From assembly GCA_903853805.1 (NCBI GenBank), contig CAINUN010000062.1, forward strand, positions 1 through 64,000: a DNA stretch of 64,000 nt. Direction: 5' to 3'. The notes under the pieces were generated by a model. It was not told where the DNA came from. It made no database searches and saw nothing but the letters and a program-made list of their open reading frames with translations. The translations under genes and the position numbers were made by a program. Origin of the DNA: an uncultured Bacteroidota bacterium. Its GTDB lineage: Bacteria > Bacteroidota > Bacteroidia > Chitinophagales > Chitinophagaceae. Each line of letters begins with the position of its first letter. The first letter of the stretch is position 1. Positions 56,109 through 64,000 of this stretch are shown piece after piece.

Positions 56109-56630
56109 TTATTTACCCCCTTCAATTTCTTTCTTCACCAACTTCACCAAATCCTTTTCTATTGATTGTTCTACGCTTTCAGTAATGCGTCCTATCTCTT
56201 TGTGGTTTTTAAAGAGTATGAAAACAGGAATATTCTTGACTTTATAAAGTTGCTCTTCGTAGTTCAGTGCTTCTTTTTTTCGGTTTAAACCATACATTGT
56301 TAATTGAAGCAGTGGGTAATTTGCCATTTGTAAGGTCTTATAAAACTTAGGCAGCAAATCTTTTGTGTCGCCACACCAAGTACCCATCATCACCACTATA
56401 TCATACTGCGCTAAATTTTTTTTCAAGAAAAGCAAAGAGGCAGAATCAGGGGTGTATTCATTCATGCCTTTCTGCATCCAGTCGAAAGTGGGTTCTTTTA
56501 GTAAATCTTCAAACTTGCACTCTCCCTTAAATACAAGTCTGCCATCTTCAGTCAGTCTTTGATAATCGAATTGGGCAGATGCATTCATGCTAAAAAATAA
56601 GAAACAGCTTATTAAAAGTATTTTATTCAT
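56109..56630 (-). CDS. Exported thioredoxin-fold protein with a WCGDT motif
   Basis: 173 residues from the ATG at 56630, a signal peptide (MNKILLISCFLFFSMNASAQ) then a thioredoxin-like domain. The active-site region reads MMGTWCGDTKDLLPKFYK: the first Cys is kept, but the second is replaced by Thr, so dithiol exchange is not possible. The cis-Pro loop is present as KNIPVFILF. Function may be as a chaperone or single-Cys reductase. It follows the MerR-type gene by 4 nt and overlaps its extended frame. Confidence 0.75.
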   Translation of the reverse strand: MNKILLISCFLFFSMNASAQFDYQRLTEDGRLVFKGECKFEDLLKEPTFDWMQKGMNEYTPDSASLLFLKKNLAQYDIVVMMGTWCGDTKDLLPKFYKTLQMANYPLLQLTMYGLNRKKEALNYEEQLYKVKNIPVFILFKNHKEIGRITESVEQSIEKDLVKLVKKEIEGGK

Positions 56631-56634
56631 TGAA

Positions 56635-57102
56635 TTAGTGTAGTTGATCACGAAGTGTAGTTAGTTGTTCTTTTAGTTTTTCCAGCTCTTGTTTTAAGCG
56701 CATTTCTGAAGTGAGTTTTGTCTTTTGTTCTTTCAGTTTTGCTCGTGCACCAGCAATCGTGTAACCTCTTCTTTTTACCAAAGTGTAAATAAGATTTAAG
56801 TCATCAATATCTTGTGCATTATAAAGCCTATCACCTTTTTGTGTGGTGCGCACTTTCATTGCAAACTCCTTTGTCCAATACCTGATTTTTGAAATGTTGA
56901 CTCTATAAAGTTCTGCTACTTCACTGATGGTATAGTATTGTTTGGTGGCATGCCAGCCAATTGGCAAATTGCTTTCGTAGTCAATCTTGACCTTCGAGTC
57001 CTCTTCTTTTTTCTTAGGTGTTTTTGAAGCGCGTGGTTTTGAAGCCTTCACCGGTTCCGGTTCGTAGGCTTCACCAAACAACGTGAGGATAAGCGGCTTC
57101 AT
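56635..57102 (-). CDS. MerR-type transcriptional regulator
   Basis: 155 residues. After a Lys/Ser/Pro-rich N-terminal segment comes a MerR winged helix (KQYYTISEVAELYRVNISKIRYWTKEF and DRLYNAQDIDDLNLIYTLVKRRGYTIAGARAKL, ~54-125) and a C-terminal coiled coil. No metal-binding Cys are present, as in the Bacteroidota group linked to stress or envelope control. It is upstream of a thioredoxin-like gene on the same strand and diverges from mqnC. Confidence 0.85.
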   Translation of the reverse strand: MKPLILTLFGEAYEPEPVKASKPRASKTPKKKEEDSKVKIDYESNLPIGWHATKQYYTISEVAELYRVNISKIRYWTKEFAMKVRTTQKGDRLYNAQDIDDLNLIYTLVKRRGYTIAGARAKLKEQKTKLTSEMRLKQELEKLKEQLTTLRDQLH

Positions 57103-57187
57103 GCTTTACAAAGAAACAAAGATTTTTTTGATTGTTCTTTTAGAAAATGGCTTGGAATAATTCGGCTACTTTTGCCCTCCTTAAATA

Positions 57188-58321
57188 ATGATGATGTTTT
57201 CCTTGCCTACTTTATATGAACGTGCACTGAATCTTGATTTTCTTTCCATAGAAGAAGGAATGTTTCTTTTTGAAAAAGCACCGCTTACCGAATTGATGTT
57301 TGTGGCCAATGAATTGCGCAAAAAACAAGTGCCTCATGGCAAAGTAACTTGGATTATTGACCGCAATATGAACACCACCAATGTGTGTGTTGCCAATTGT
57401 AAGTTCTGCAATTTTTACCGCATACCTGGGCATGAAGAAGCCTATATTACTGACATTGAAACCTATAAAATAAAGATTGAAGAAACCTTTCGTTATGGTG
57501 GCGAACAATTGCTGTTGCAAGGTGGTCATCATCCCGACTTAGGTTTAGAATATTACACTTCGCTCTTCAAACAACTCAAACAACTTTTCCCTGACCTTAA
57601 ACTCCACACCCTTGGTCCGCCAGAGGTGGCGCATATTTGCAAGGTTTCGGGTGTGAGTCATCATGAAGCTTTGAAAGCATTGAAAGAATCGGGCATGGAT
57701 AGTATGCCGGGACCTGGTGCTGAGATTCTAAACGACCGTGTTCGCCGATTGATTTCTAAAGGAAAATGTGGGGCGCAAGAATGGCTAGACATCATGCACG
57801 AAGCGCATAAAGTGGGGCTTACCACCACTGCCACTATGATGTTTGGACATGTGGAAACCATTTATGAACGCTTCGAACATCTTGTGAAAATTAGAGAAGT
57901 GCAGGCAATGAAACCCGAAGGGGCTAAAGGGTTTATTGCTTTTATTCCTTGGACATTTCAAGATGTAGATACTTTATTGAGCCGCATTCGCGGAACCAAA
58001 AACCACACCACAGCCGAAGAATATATTCGCATGATTGCGCTTTGCAGAATCATGTTGCCGAACATCAAAAATATACAGGCTTCATGGCTCACGGTGGGTA
58101 AACAAGTAGCGCAAATTTGTTTGCATGCCGGCGCTAATGATTTTGGGTCTATTATGATTGAAGAAAATGTGGTGAGTGCTGCCGGTGCGCCGCATCGTTT
58201 CACAGCAAAAGGCATTCAAACCGCTATTCAAGAAGCAGGTTTTGAACCGCAACTCCGCAATCAACAATACGAATTTCGCCAAATGCCTGCTTTGATGGAA
58301 GAACAGATAATTGGTTATTAA
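57188..58321 (+). CDS. mqnC: Cyclic dehypoxanthinyl futalosine synthase
   Basis: 377 residues. Radical SAM cluster motif CVANCKFC with C67, C71 and C74, preceded by the MqnC hallmark WIIDRNMNTTNVC. Other signatures are GGEQLLLQGGHHPDLGLEYY, SMPGPGAEIL, TTATMMFGHVET, FIPWTFQD and IQASWLTVGKQVAQ. It cyclises dehypoxanthinyl futalosine in the futalosine menaquinone pathway. MqnE is similar but lacks this pattern. MqnA, B, D and E are not in the window. TACTTTTG at 57167-57174 is the likely -7 box. Confidence 0.92.
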   Translation: MMMFSLPTLYERALNLDFLSIEEGMFLFEKAPLTELMFVANELRKKQVPHGKVTWIIDRNMNTTNVCVANCKFCNFYRIPGHEEAYITDIETYKIKIEETFRYGGEQLLLQGGHHPDLGLEYYTSLFKQLKQLFPDLKLHTLGPPEVAHICKVSGVSHHEALKALKESGMDSMPGPGAEILNDRVRRLISKGKCGAQEWLDIMHEAHKVGLTTTATMMFGHVETIYERFEHLVKIREVQAMKPEGAKGFIAFIPWTFQDVDTLLSRIRGTKNHTTAEEYIRMIALCRIMLPNIKNIQASWLTVGKQVAQICLHAGANDFGSIMIEENVVSAAGAPHRFTAKGIQTAIQEAGFEPQLRNQQYEFRQMPALMEEQIIGY

Positions 58322-58365
58322 GTATGGGCTAGGATTATTGAGCAAACACTTAAAGAGTATAAAGA

Positions 58366-58400
58366 AAAAAGACCGAGGCTGTGCTTCGGTCTTTTTGTTT
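58366..58400 (+). terminator. Terminator of mqnC
   Basis: AAAAAGACCGA (58366-58376) and TCGGTCTTTTT (58386-58396) around a GC-rich loop. Confidence 0.9.
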
Positions 58401-59000
58401 TAAAAAAAACCAAACACTAATCATACCTTTCTCTTCCTTCTAAAACTCCTTGCTTATCTCCGCTTTTTTCTTTTAATGGGTTGTTGAAATTAATAGCAAT
58501 ACATTTTCTTTTTTCTTTTAGAAAATGTTGATAAATGCTGCGAAAATTTCCATGAAATGACTGACGGTTACTAATGATGATTACTATTTTGGGTTGAAAA
58601 GATGTTTTGAATTCAAATTATTTCCGATGGTTCATGTTTTTGTACTAAAAAAACCGAAAAAAGTTCTCCAAAAATTGCTGCTATGAATACTTTATTATCT
58701 GCTATCAATACTTTTATCGCTGCTATGAATACTTTTATATTTTCTATGAATGCTAAATTCACTGCTATCAATACCAAAATTGCTGCTATGAATACATTTG
58801 TCTCTGCTATGAATATTTTTATGTCTGCTATCAATACCGAAATATCTGCTATGAATCAATTTAAAGAAAAAAACTGACTTTCCGCCCCTGTAAGGTTATT
58901 AAAATCCAACTTGCTGAGGTGTCATATGAAAAAGACAAGTAGAATTTAAAGATGGATTATTGAACAAGCGTGTAGCTCTAATGGGTTGCGCGCTTTGTTT
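58397..59000. other. 604-nt convergent spacer with a 21-nt repeat array
   Basis: Between the mqnC terminator and the 3' end of the symporter gene. Array C fills 58679-58867. The remainder, about 280 nt to the left and 130 nt to the right, shows nothing recognised. As both flanking genes end here, the array cannot be a simple 5' control region for either. Confidence 0.6.
58679..58867. repeat. Array C: nine degenerate 21-nt tandem units
   Basis: Units start at 58679 and every 21 nt to 58847. Eight of nine begin T(G/T)CTAT(G/C)AAT; six share the full TGCTAT(G/C)AATAC. Position 7 alternates G or C between units. Plus-strand reading gives heptads such as SAINTFI, AAMNTFI and SAMNIFM; the minus strand is also open and reads IADIKIF, IAETNVF. 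Both strands open is expected from a stop-free 21-mer and does not prove translation. No spacers. Confidence 0.92.
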
Positions 59001-60452
59001 TTATAATACCCTCTTTTTCGACCCCAATGCCAACAAACTAAAGCAAAGCAGGGCATTGATTAACAACAACTCGGTGCCAATAGCATAACCGCCAAGAAGG
59101 GCTTTGTCGTTGGTTTTTAAATAATAGCACACAATGGGCGAGGCAATGCAGGCAAAAGGAATAATCGCGGCATGAAGGCTGCGGCGGGTAAGGATGCCAA
59201 AACTAAAGAGCGCCAACAGAGGTCCATAAGTATATCCGGCAATGACAAGTAGAGTTTGAATGAGCGAGCCATTATCTACTTCTCTAAAGAAAAACACACA
59301 GAGCAAAAACAAAGCAGCAAAGCAATTGTGTACAAGCAAACGAATGTTTTTGCGGCGGGTTTCGTCCCAGTCTTTTCTTCTTTGCAAGCCAAGAATATCA
59401 ATGCAAAAAGAAGAAGTGAGTGCAGTGAGCGCACCATCGGCACTAGGAAACAGAGCACTGACCAAACCAATTATGAAACATACTGTGATGATGAACGGCA
59501 GCCCCGACTTTACGGCAATAGTAGGGAAGAGGTCGTCGCCCGCAACTGTAAGCCCTTTTGATTGTGCATAAAGCGACAACAAGCCACCTAAAGAAAGAAA
59601 GATAAACACCACAAAAGCTTGCAAAAAACTAAGCGTAACCATATTTTTCTGCGCATCTTTTAGGGTAGTGACGCTGATGTTTTTTTGCATCATCTCTTGG
59701 TCGAGTCCTGTCATGGCAATGGTGATGAACGCACCACCAAGAATTTGTTTCAAGAAGAAATTGCCCGCTAGAAAATCGGTGTGGAAGACATTGGTATAAC
59801 CTGCGTTGGTCATTGCCGTCCAGGCACTGCCTATATTGAAGTTGAGCGAGTGAATGATATAACCCGTGCACACCAACAAAGCTAAAAGCATGAACGTGGT
59901 TTGCAGCGTATCAGTCCATACAATGGTTTTCACACCACCACGATAAGTGTAAAGAAGAATGAGGAGGAGAATAAGAACAGCCGTGAATTCGAAAGGAATA
60001 TTCATATCGGCAAGTATGAATTTCTCTAGCACTTTTATCACTAAATAAAGACGAAGTGTAGCGCCAAGCGTGCGAGAAAGCAAGAAAAATAATGCACCTG
60101 TTTTATAGGCAGTGATGCCAAGTCTTTGTTCTAAATAAGAATAGATGGAAGTTACATGAAGCCTGTAATAAAGCGGCAATAAAACATAAGCCACCACAAA
60201 ATAACCCAACCAATAACCAAGCACTACTTGATAATAATCGAAGCCCGATTTAGCCACCGTTCCAGGAACTGAAATAAACGTCATGCCCGAAAGCGAAGTG
60301 CCCACCATGCCAAAAGCCACTACCCACCACTTGCTACTGCGATTACCAATGAAGAAACTTTCGTTGTTGGAATTGCGCGAAGTATAAAAGGCAATGCCCA
60401 ACAACAAACCGAAGTATGCAACAACAATAAGAAGAAGCACTAGTGAATTCAT
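59001..60452 (-). CDS. Sodium:solute symporter
   Basis: 483 residues, with 12-13 membrane helices of the SSS family: FFIGNRSSKWWVVAFGMVGTSLSGMTFISVPG, YFVVAYVLLPLYYRLHV, YTYRGGVKTIVWTDTLQT, GLDQEMMQKN and SALFPSADGALTALTSSFCIDIL. The family moves sugars, amino acids, carboxylates or vitamins with sodium; no substrate residues can be assigned here. It lies 69 nt downstream of nothing on its strand other than its own start near 60452, and precedes an outer-membrane protein gene by direction. Confidence 0.9.
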   Translation of the reverse strand: MNSLVLLLIVVAYFGLLLGIAFYTSRNSNNESFFIGNRSSKWWVVAFGMVGTSLSGMTFISVPGTVAKSGFDYYQVVLGYWLGYFVVAYVLLPLYYRLHVTSIYSYLEQRLGITAYKTGALFFLLSRTLGATLRLYLVIKVLEKFILADMNIPFEFTAVLILLLILLYTYRGGVKTIVWTDTLQTTFMLLALLVCTGYIIHSLNFNIGSAWTAMTNAGYTNVFHTDFLAGNFFLKQILGGAFITIAMTGLDQEMMQKNISVTTLKDAQKNMVTLSFLQAFVVFIFLSLGGLLSLYAQSKGLTVAGDDLFPTIAVKSGLPFIITVCFIIGLVSALFPSADGALTALTSSFCIDILGLQRRKDWDETRRKNIRLLVHNCFAALFLLCVFFFREVDNGSLIQTLLVIAGYTYGPLLALFSFGILTRRSLHAAIIPFACIASPIVCYYLKTNDKALLGGYAIGTELLLINALLCFSLLALGSKKRVL

Positions 60453-60521
60453 GGCTGTAAAATAAAAAAGACTTTGTCTGTTTAAGTCAAAGTCTTTTGA
60501 AGAAAGAAATAAATTGAAGAA

Positions 60522-61088
60522 TTAGAAGCCAATATTAAAGCCCATCATTGGGGTGATGTTGGCTTTATTTGGGTTAGGATTGTTCGCGTCTTGTAGTACA
60601 TCATACAATAGCATAATCACGAGTGACGAACGCTCTGAAATAGGTGTTTTGTAGCCACCGCCCACTAAAAAGGTATTGTAAGTAAGGTTGCCACTATACC
60701 CATATCCTTTGTATGAAACATTGAACAGTTGCGGTTCAACATGAGCAAATATCTGGTCAGTGATTTTATATCTTGCCCAAGCGCTTAAGGAAACCGTGTT
60801 TTGCTTTTCATCCTCAATTTTATATTTGGTGTATTGATAACCAACACCAATGCCTGCTGCAAATTTATCGGTGAGTTTATAGCCTACAGTTATTGGCACA
60901 TACACATTGGTTACATCGCCAAATTGCAAGCTTAACCAGCCGCCATAAATAAGCTTATCAGTATCAAACCCTTTATCTCTTTTCTGTTGTTTGCGAGCAT
61001 TCACAGCTTTACCACTACTCGTATAAACTTGTTGTGCAAAAGAGGAGTAGCTTAAGAAAAGCAAAAGGGTAACGACTAACTTTTTCAT
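60522..61088 (-). CDS. Small outer-membrane beta-barrel protein
   Basis: 188 residues from the ATG at 61088 (MKKLVVTLLLFLSYSSFAQQ signal peptide). After a basic linker there are alternating strands with aromatic girdles (YGGWLSLQFGDVTNVYVPITVGY, AAGIGVGYQYTKYKI, VSLSAWARYKIT, FLVGGGYKTPI). It ends in FNIGF, with the terminal Phe expected for BAM recognition. Probably an eight-stranded barrel. Ligand unknown; its direction matches the symporter gene. Confidence 0.8.
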   Translation of the reverse strand: MKKLVVTLLLFLSYSSFAQQVYTSSGKAVNARKQQKRDKGFDTDKLIYGGWLSLQFGDVTNVYVPITVGYKLTDKFAAGIGVGYQYTKYKIEDEKQNTVSLSAWARYKITDQIFAHVEPQLFNVSYKGYGYSGNLTYNTFLVGGGYKTPISERSSLVIMLLYDVLQDANNPNPNKANITPMMGFNIGF

Positions 61089-61139
61089 AAATAAATATTG
61101 ATTCAAAGAAACTTAACGCTGCAAGCAAATCTTTCTTAT

Positions 61140-62546
61140 TTAGTCTACAAAAATTTTTCCAGGATTTAAGATTCCTTTAGGGTCAAAAACTTTTTTGATT
61201 TTCTTCATAATGTCCAATTGAACATTATCAAAGACAATGTCTAAATAATGTTTTTGTACAAACCCGATTCCATGTTCGCCAGAAATTGTACCGCCTAATT
61301 TTACTACTTCTTTAAAAAGCTCCCGAATGCCCAATGGTAATTTATTATCCCAATCGGCATCACTCATGTTTTGCTTTACAATATTCACATGAAGATTCCC
61401 ATCGCCCGCATGACCATAGCAAACTGAATGAAACCCATATTCTTTACCAATTCTTTTTACGGCTTGTAAAAGTTTAGGCAATTCAGCTCTTGGCACTACT
61501 GTGTCTTCTTCTTTATAAATTGAATTGCTCTTTACAGCTTCTCCCACTTTACGACGCAGGTTCCAAAGCATTTGTTTTTGCTCATGGCTGTCAGCAAAAA
61601 GTACTTCGCCAGTGTCATATTTTTCAATTGCTTTAGAGATGCCATCCATGTCGGCATAGAGTTGCTCCATGTTGTTGCCATCCACTTCAATAAGCAAATG
61701 TGCTTGAATGTCTTCCTGTAATGGAATAGCAGTTTGTTGTACGAATTTCATACTCCATTCTATAGCATCGCGTTCCATAAACTCCAAAGCAGAAGGTGTA
61801 TAACCTGCTAACATTATTTCATTCACGGCTTCGCAAGCTTCCTCTGAAGACTTGAAAGGAACGAGCATCAACAAATCGTGAGTGGTTGCTGGAATCAATC
61901 TAAGGACGATTTTAGTAACTACACCTAATGTGCCTTCACTACCCACCATTAATTGAGTGAGGTTATACCCTGTTGCATTTTTCAACACATTAGCGCCTGT
62001 CCAAATGATTGCACCATCAGGTAAAACCACTTCAAGGTTCAATACATAATCCTTTACTACACCATATTTTACAGCTCTTGGTCCGCCAGAATTTTCGCTG
62101 ATGTTCCCACCAATAAAACATGATCCTTTACTTGCAGGGTCTGGAGGATACATCAATCCCTGCTCGCGAACATGATCCTGAAGAACTTGAGTAATTACGC
62201 CAGGTTCAGTTGTTACCTGAAAGTTTCTTTTATCAAGCTGAAGAATTTTGTTGAAACGCTTCATGTTCAACACTACACCACCATGCACAGGCAAAGCACC
62301 ACCACTTAAACCAGTCCCTGCACCACGAGGAGTCACTGGAATTTGCCATTTGCTACAGTAGCTAAGTATCTGACTTATTTCTTCTGGGGTTGATGGTAGC
62401 AAAACTATTTCTGGCAAATAGAATAAGTCTTCAGTATGGTCAGAAGCATTTTCTATTAAATCATCATTGTTAAATAACGCATTGGCGTCACCAACTACAG
62501 ACTGAAAATAGAGGATGTCTTTCCTGTGAATTTTGTTAAGTATCAT
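61140..62546 (-). CDS. FAD-binding oxidase of the GlcD / D-lactate dehydrogenase family
   Basis: 468 residues. PCMH-type FAD domain: VTPRGAGTGLSGGALPVHGGVVLNM, DPASKGSCFIGGNISENSGGPRAVKYG and GSEGTLGVVTKIVLRL. The C-terminal FAD-oxidase domain ends with CYGHAGDGNLHVNI, GTISGEHGIGFVQKHYL and DPKGILNPGKIF. It oxidises 2-hydroxy acids such as glycolate or D-lactate and passes electrons to the respiratory chain. GlcE/F partners are absent, so the stand-alone D-lactate type is plausible. It diverges from the PadR gene. Confidence 0.92.
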   Translation of the reverse strand: MILNKIHRKDILYFQSVVGDANALFNNDDLIENASDHTEDLFYLPEIVLLPSTPEEISQILSYCSKWQIPVTPRGAGTGLSGGALPVHGGVVLNMKRFNKILQLDKRNFQVTTEPGVITQVLQDHVREQGLMYPPDPASKGSCFIGGNISENSGGPRAVKYGVVKDYVLNLEVVLPDGAIIWTGANVLKNATGYNLTQLMVGSEGTLGVVTKIVLRLIPATTHDLLMLVPFKSSEEACEAVNEIMLAGYTPSALEFMERDAIEWSMKFVQQTAIPLQEDIQAHLLIEVDGNNMEQLYADMDGISKAIEKYDTGEVLFADSHEQKQMLWNLRRKVGEAVKSNSIYKEEDTVVPRAELPKLLQAVKRIGKEYGFHSVCYGHAGDGNLHVNIVKQNMSDADWDNKLPLGIRELFKEVVKLGGTISGEHGIGFVQKHYLDIVFDNVQLDIMKKIKKVFDPKGILNPGKIFVD

Positions 62547-62662
62547 TTTTGTCTTTCCTAAATGCGCACTAAGTAAAATCCTATTCTGTCAATATCCAAA
62601 TTCCGTTTACAAAACCTAATACCTATATATTACACACTACTTTCTTAAAAAAGGTACTTTGT

Positions 62663-62694
62663 TTTGCATAGTACTGTATTTTACCCTATCTTTG
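62663..62694 (+). promoter_or_regulatory. Promoter of the PadR-PspC operon
   Basis: TTTG (62663-62666), a 20-nt spacer and TATCTTTG (62687-62694), 18 nt before the PadR ATG. It overlaps the longer frame, which fixes the start of PadR at 62713. Confidence 0.85.
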
Positions 62695-62712
62695 CTTCGA
62701 AATAAAAAAAAC

Positions 62713-63042
62713 ATGGCACTCGAGAATACAGCATCACAAATGAGAAAAGGGCTTTTAGAGCTGTGCATTCTTGGCATTATTTACCGGGAGAAAGAAGCAT
62801 ATCCAAGTGATATTTTAGAACAACTTAAGGCTGCAAATCTTATTGTGCTTGAAGGCACTTTGTATCCTTTACTAACTAGACTTAAAAACGCAGAATTTCT
62901 TACCTATCGATGGGAAGAATCCGTTTCAGGTCCACCAAGAAAATATTTTTCATTAACCAAAAGCGGAATCAATTTTTTCTTTCAACTAAAAACTAATTGG
63001 GAAGAATTGAGTAACGCAGTTCATTATTTAACCTCACAATAA
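62713..63042 (+). CDS. PadR family transcriptional regulator
   Basis: 109 residues from the ATG at 62713; the 18 codons before it contain the promoter. It is the short PadR type with a winged helix (MRKGLLELCILGIIYREKEAYPSDILEQLK, LEGTLYPLLTRLKNAEFLTYRWEES, GPPRKYFSLTKSG) and a C-terminal dimer helix. It precedes a PspC-domain gene by 13 nt, a common Bacteroidota pairing in which PadR probably represses the operon in response to envelope stress. Confidence 0.92.
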   Translation: MALENTASQMRKGLLELCILGIIYREKEAYPSDILEQLKAANLIVLEGTLYPLLTRLKNAEFLTYRWEESVSGPPRKYFSLTKSGINFFFQLKTNWEELSNAVHYLTSQ

Positions 63043-63055
63043 AATTTAAAATACT

Positions 63056-63727
63056 ATGCAAAGAATTATTCAAATTAATCTCAGTGCTCGCCTTATTCCA
63101 ATTGAAGAAGACGCATATCTACTTCTGCGCGATTACGTAAATACATTGGAAAGACAATTTGAAAAAGAGCAAGGCAAAGACGAAATCATTCAAGACATTG
63201 AAGCTAGAATTGCAGAGCTATTCGGCTATAGATTGGAAGCTGGCGCGACTTGTATTGACACTCCAGATGTAAGTAAAGTTATTGAAACACTTGGACCTGC
63301 TTATAAAATGGGAACAGAAAATGAAGAACTTGTAAATCCTTATTTGCCAGAGCAATACTCAGGACAAAAAAGAAATCAACAAAATACTTATAATGGTCAT
63401 CGTAGAATTTTCCGAAACCCTAACGACAAGATTTTGGGGGGTGTATGTAGTGGTGTTGCCAATTATTTTGAAATAGATCCCGTTATTGTTCGTTTAGTAA
63501 TGGCTACTCTTTTCTTTTTTGCAGGAATTGGTTTTCTTGCCTATATTATTTCTTGGATTGTGATTCCTCTTCCAAAAACTCCTGAAGAAATGGCATCTAT
63601 GAGTAGTGGTGTTCCTTTAAATTTTTATGACATCAAAAGGAATGTTGCCTTTGAATTGCAAGACCTGAAAAAACGTGGTGAAGAAATGAGTAAAGAGTTG
63701 AAAGATTTTTTTAGTAAAAAGAAATAA
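63056..63727 (+). CDS. PspC-domain membrane protein
   Basis: 223 residues. The N-terminal ~100 residues have a conserved ISARLIPIEEDAYLLLRDYVNTLE-like segment (here INLSARLIPIEED) of Bacteroidota PspC proteins. The PspC domain itself is ~118-175: FRNPNDKILGGVCSGVANYFEIDPVIVRL and the VMATLFFFAGIGFLAYIISWIVIP membrane helices. A charged C-terminal helix ends in FSKKK. It is thought to sense envelope stress and is co-transcribed with PadR. Confidence 0.9.
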   Translation: MQRIIQINLSARLIPIEEDAYLLLRDYVNTLERQFEKEQGKDEIIQDIEARIAELFGYRLEAGATCIDTPDVSKVIETLGPAYKMGTENEELVNPYLPEQYSGQKRNQQNTYNGHRRIFRNPNDKILGGVCSGVANYFEIDPVIVRLVMATLFFFAGIGFLAYIISWIVIPLPKTPEEMASMSSGVPLNFYDIKRNVAFELQDLKKRGEEMSKELKDFFSKKK

Positions 63728-63780
63728 TTCAGCAGAAAAGAATTGTTTTTCAGAAAAGCTATATTTGCGCTCCATTCACT

Positions 63781-63854
<74 letters not shown>

Positions 63855-63868
63855 CAAAATGAAATAAC

Positions 63869-63905
63869 AAAAAAGGCAGTATCAAATCGAGGCTGCCTTT
63901 TTTGT
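63869..63905. terminator. Bidirectional terminator after tRNA-Ala
   Basis: AAAAAAGGCAG (63869-63879) and CTGCCTTTTTT (63893-63903) around a 13-nt loop. The A-run and T-run allow it to serve both the tRNA and the convergent gene starting at the right edge. Confidence 0.85.
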
Positions 63906-63909
63906 TAGC

Positions 63910-64000
63910 TTACTTCTTTACCATCTTCATTTCCTTCAACAACCAGCCGGCATCGCCAAATTTCTCTACAATGAAAAGTGTGTAGCGAATGTCGAGTGCT
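63910..64000 (-). CDS. 3' end of an unidentified protein gene (5' part beyond window)
   Basis: Thirty codons on the minus strand ending with TAA at 63912-63910. It reads ALDIRYTLFIVEKF then GDAGWLLKEMKMVKK. The pattern looks like a normal C-terminal helix and it ends before the terminator. Too short to name a family. Confidence 0.55.
   Translation of the reverse strand, partial: ALDIRYTLFIVEKFGDAGWLLKEMKMVKK

Overview
The window is chromosomal DNA from a member of the Bacteroidota, probably a Chitinophagia- or Sphingobacteriia-like lineage. The evidence is a type IX secretion sorting domain at the left edge, a T9SS type B adhesin, a PorD homologue, a SusC/SusD pair, families such as DUF3127, DUF4293, DUF4296 and DUF4835, and promoters of the TTTG-N18-20-TAnnTTTG type instead of E. 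coli-type ones. MqnC points to futalosine-route menaquinone. Heme A synthase, a multiheme cytochrome and a GlcD-type oxidase point to respiratory metabolism. The genus cannot be fixed from the sequence alone.

About 1-9.1 kb is accessory DNA. It starts with the end of a T9SS cargo protein, a HupE-like membrane protein and fused fragments of a UvrD helicase and a YhcG nuclease. An integrated element follows: a polymerase gene with family-A-like motifs flanked by dyad-symmetric non-coding DNA, a small helical protein, a winged-helix regulator, a ParB-methyltransferase fusion broken by one in-frame TGA, an excisionase-like protein and a tyrosine integrase. The integrase abuts the 3' end of a tRNA-Phe gene, the probable attachment site. 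No second att copy was seen in the window.

9.2-34.7 kb is core genome: NAD precursor salvage (pnuC plus a NadR-type kinase), a YciO protein, tRNA-His, DUF3127, heme A synthase, an HU protein, a tiny mS38-like ribosomal protein before ribonuclease G, seryl-tRNA synthetase, GcvT, YidC, a lipid-exporter-type ABC protein, a sugar epimerase, a GH3 protein, a PstS-like lipoprotein with a TPR partner, and the L13-S9-S2-EF-Ts translation cluster. 34.9-64 kb carries the SusCD pair, a sugar nucleotidyltransferase, a 1163-residue PKD/T9SS adhesin, a glycosyltransferase/methyltransferase pair, coaBC-porD-DUF4296, an aminotransferase, a membrane-anchored receiver protein, a heptaheme TPR lipoprotein, gyrB, mqnC, a sodium:solute symporter, a GlcD-type oxidase, PadR-PspC and tRNA-Ala.

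The most unusual structure outside the genes is a set of three intergenic tandem arrays (28.6, 45.9 and 58.7 kb). Each has about nine degenerate units of exactly 21 nt. Their sequences are unrelated, but unit length, copy number and intergenic position match. Twenty-one nt is both seven codons and two turns of B-DNA. The second candidate novelty is the polymerase module at 2-4 kb with its structured flanks. All calls come from reading the sequence by eye; no database search or folding program was run.
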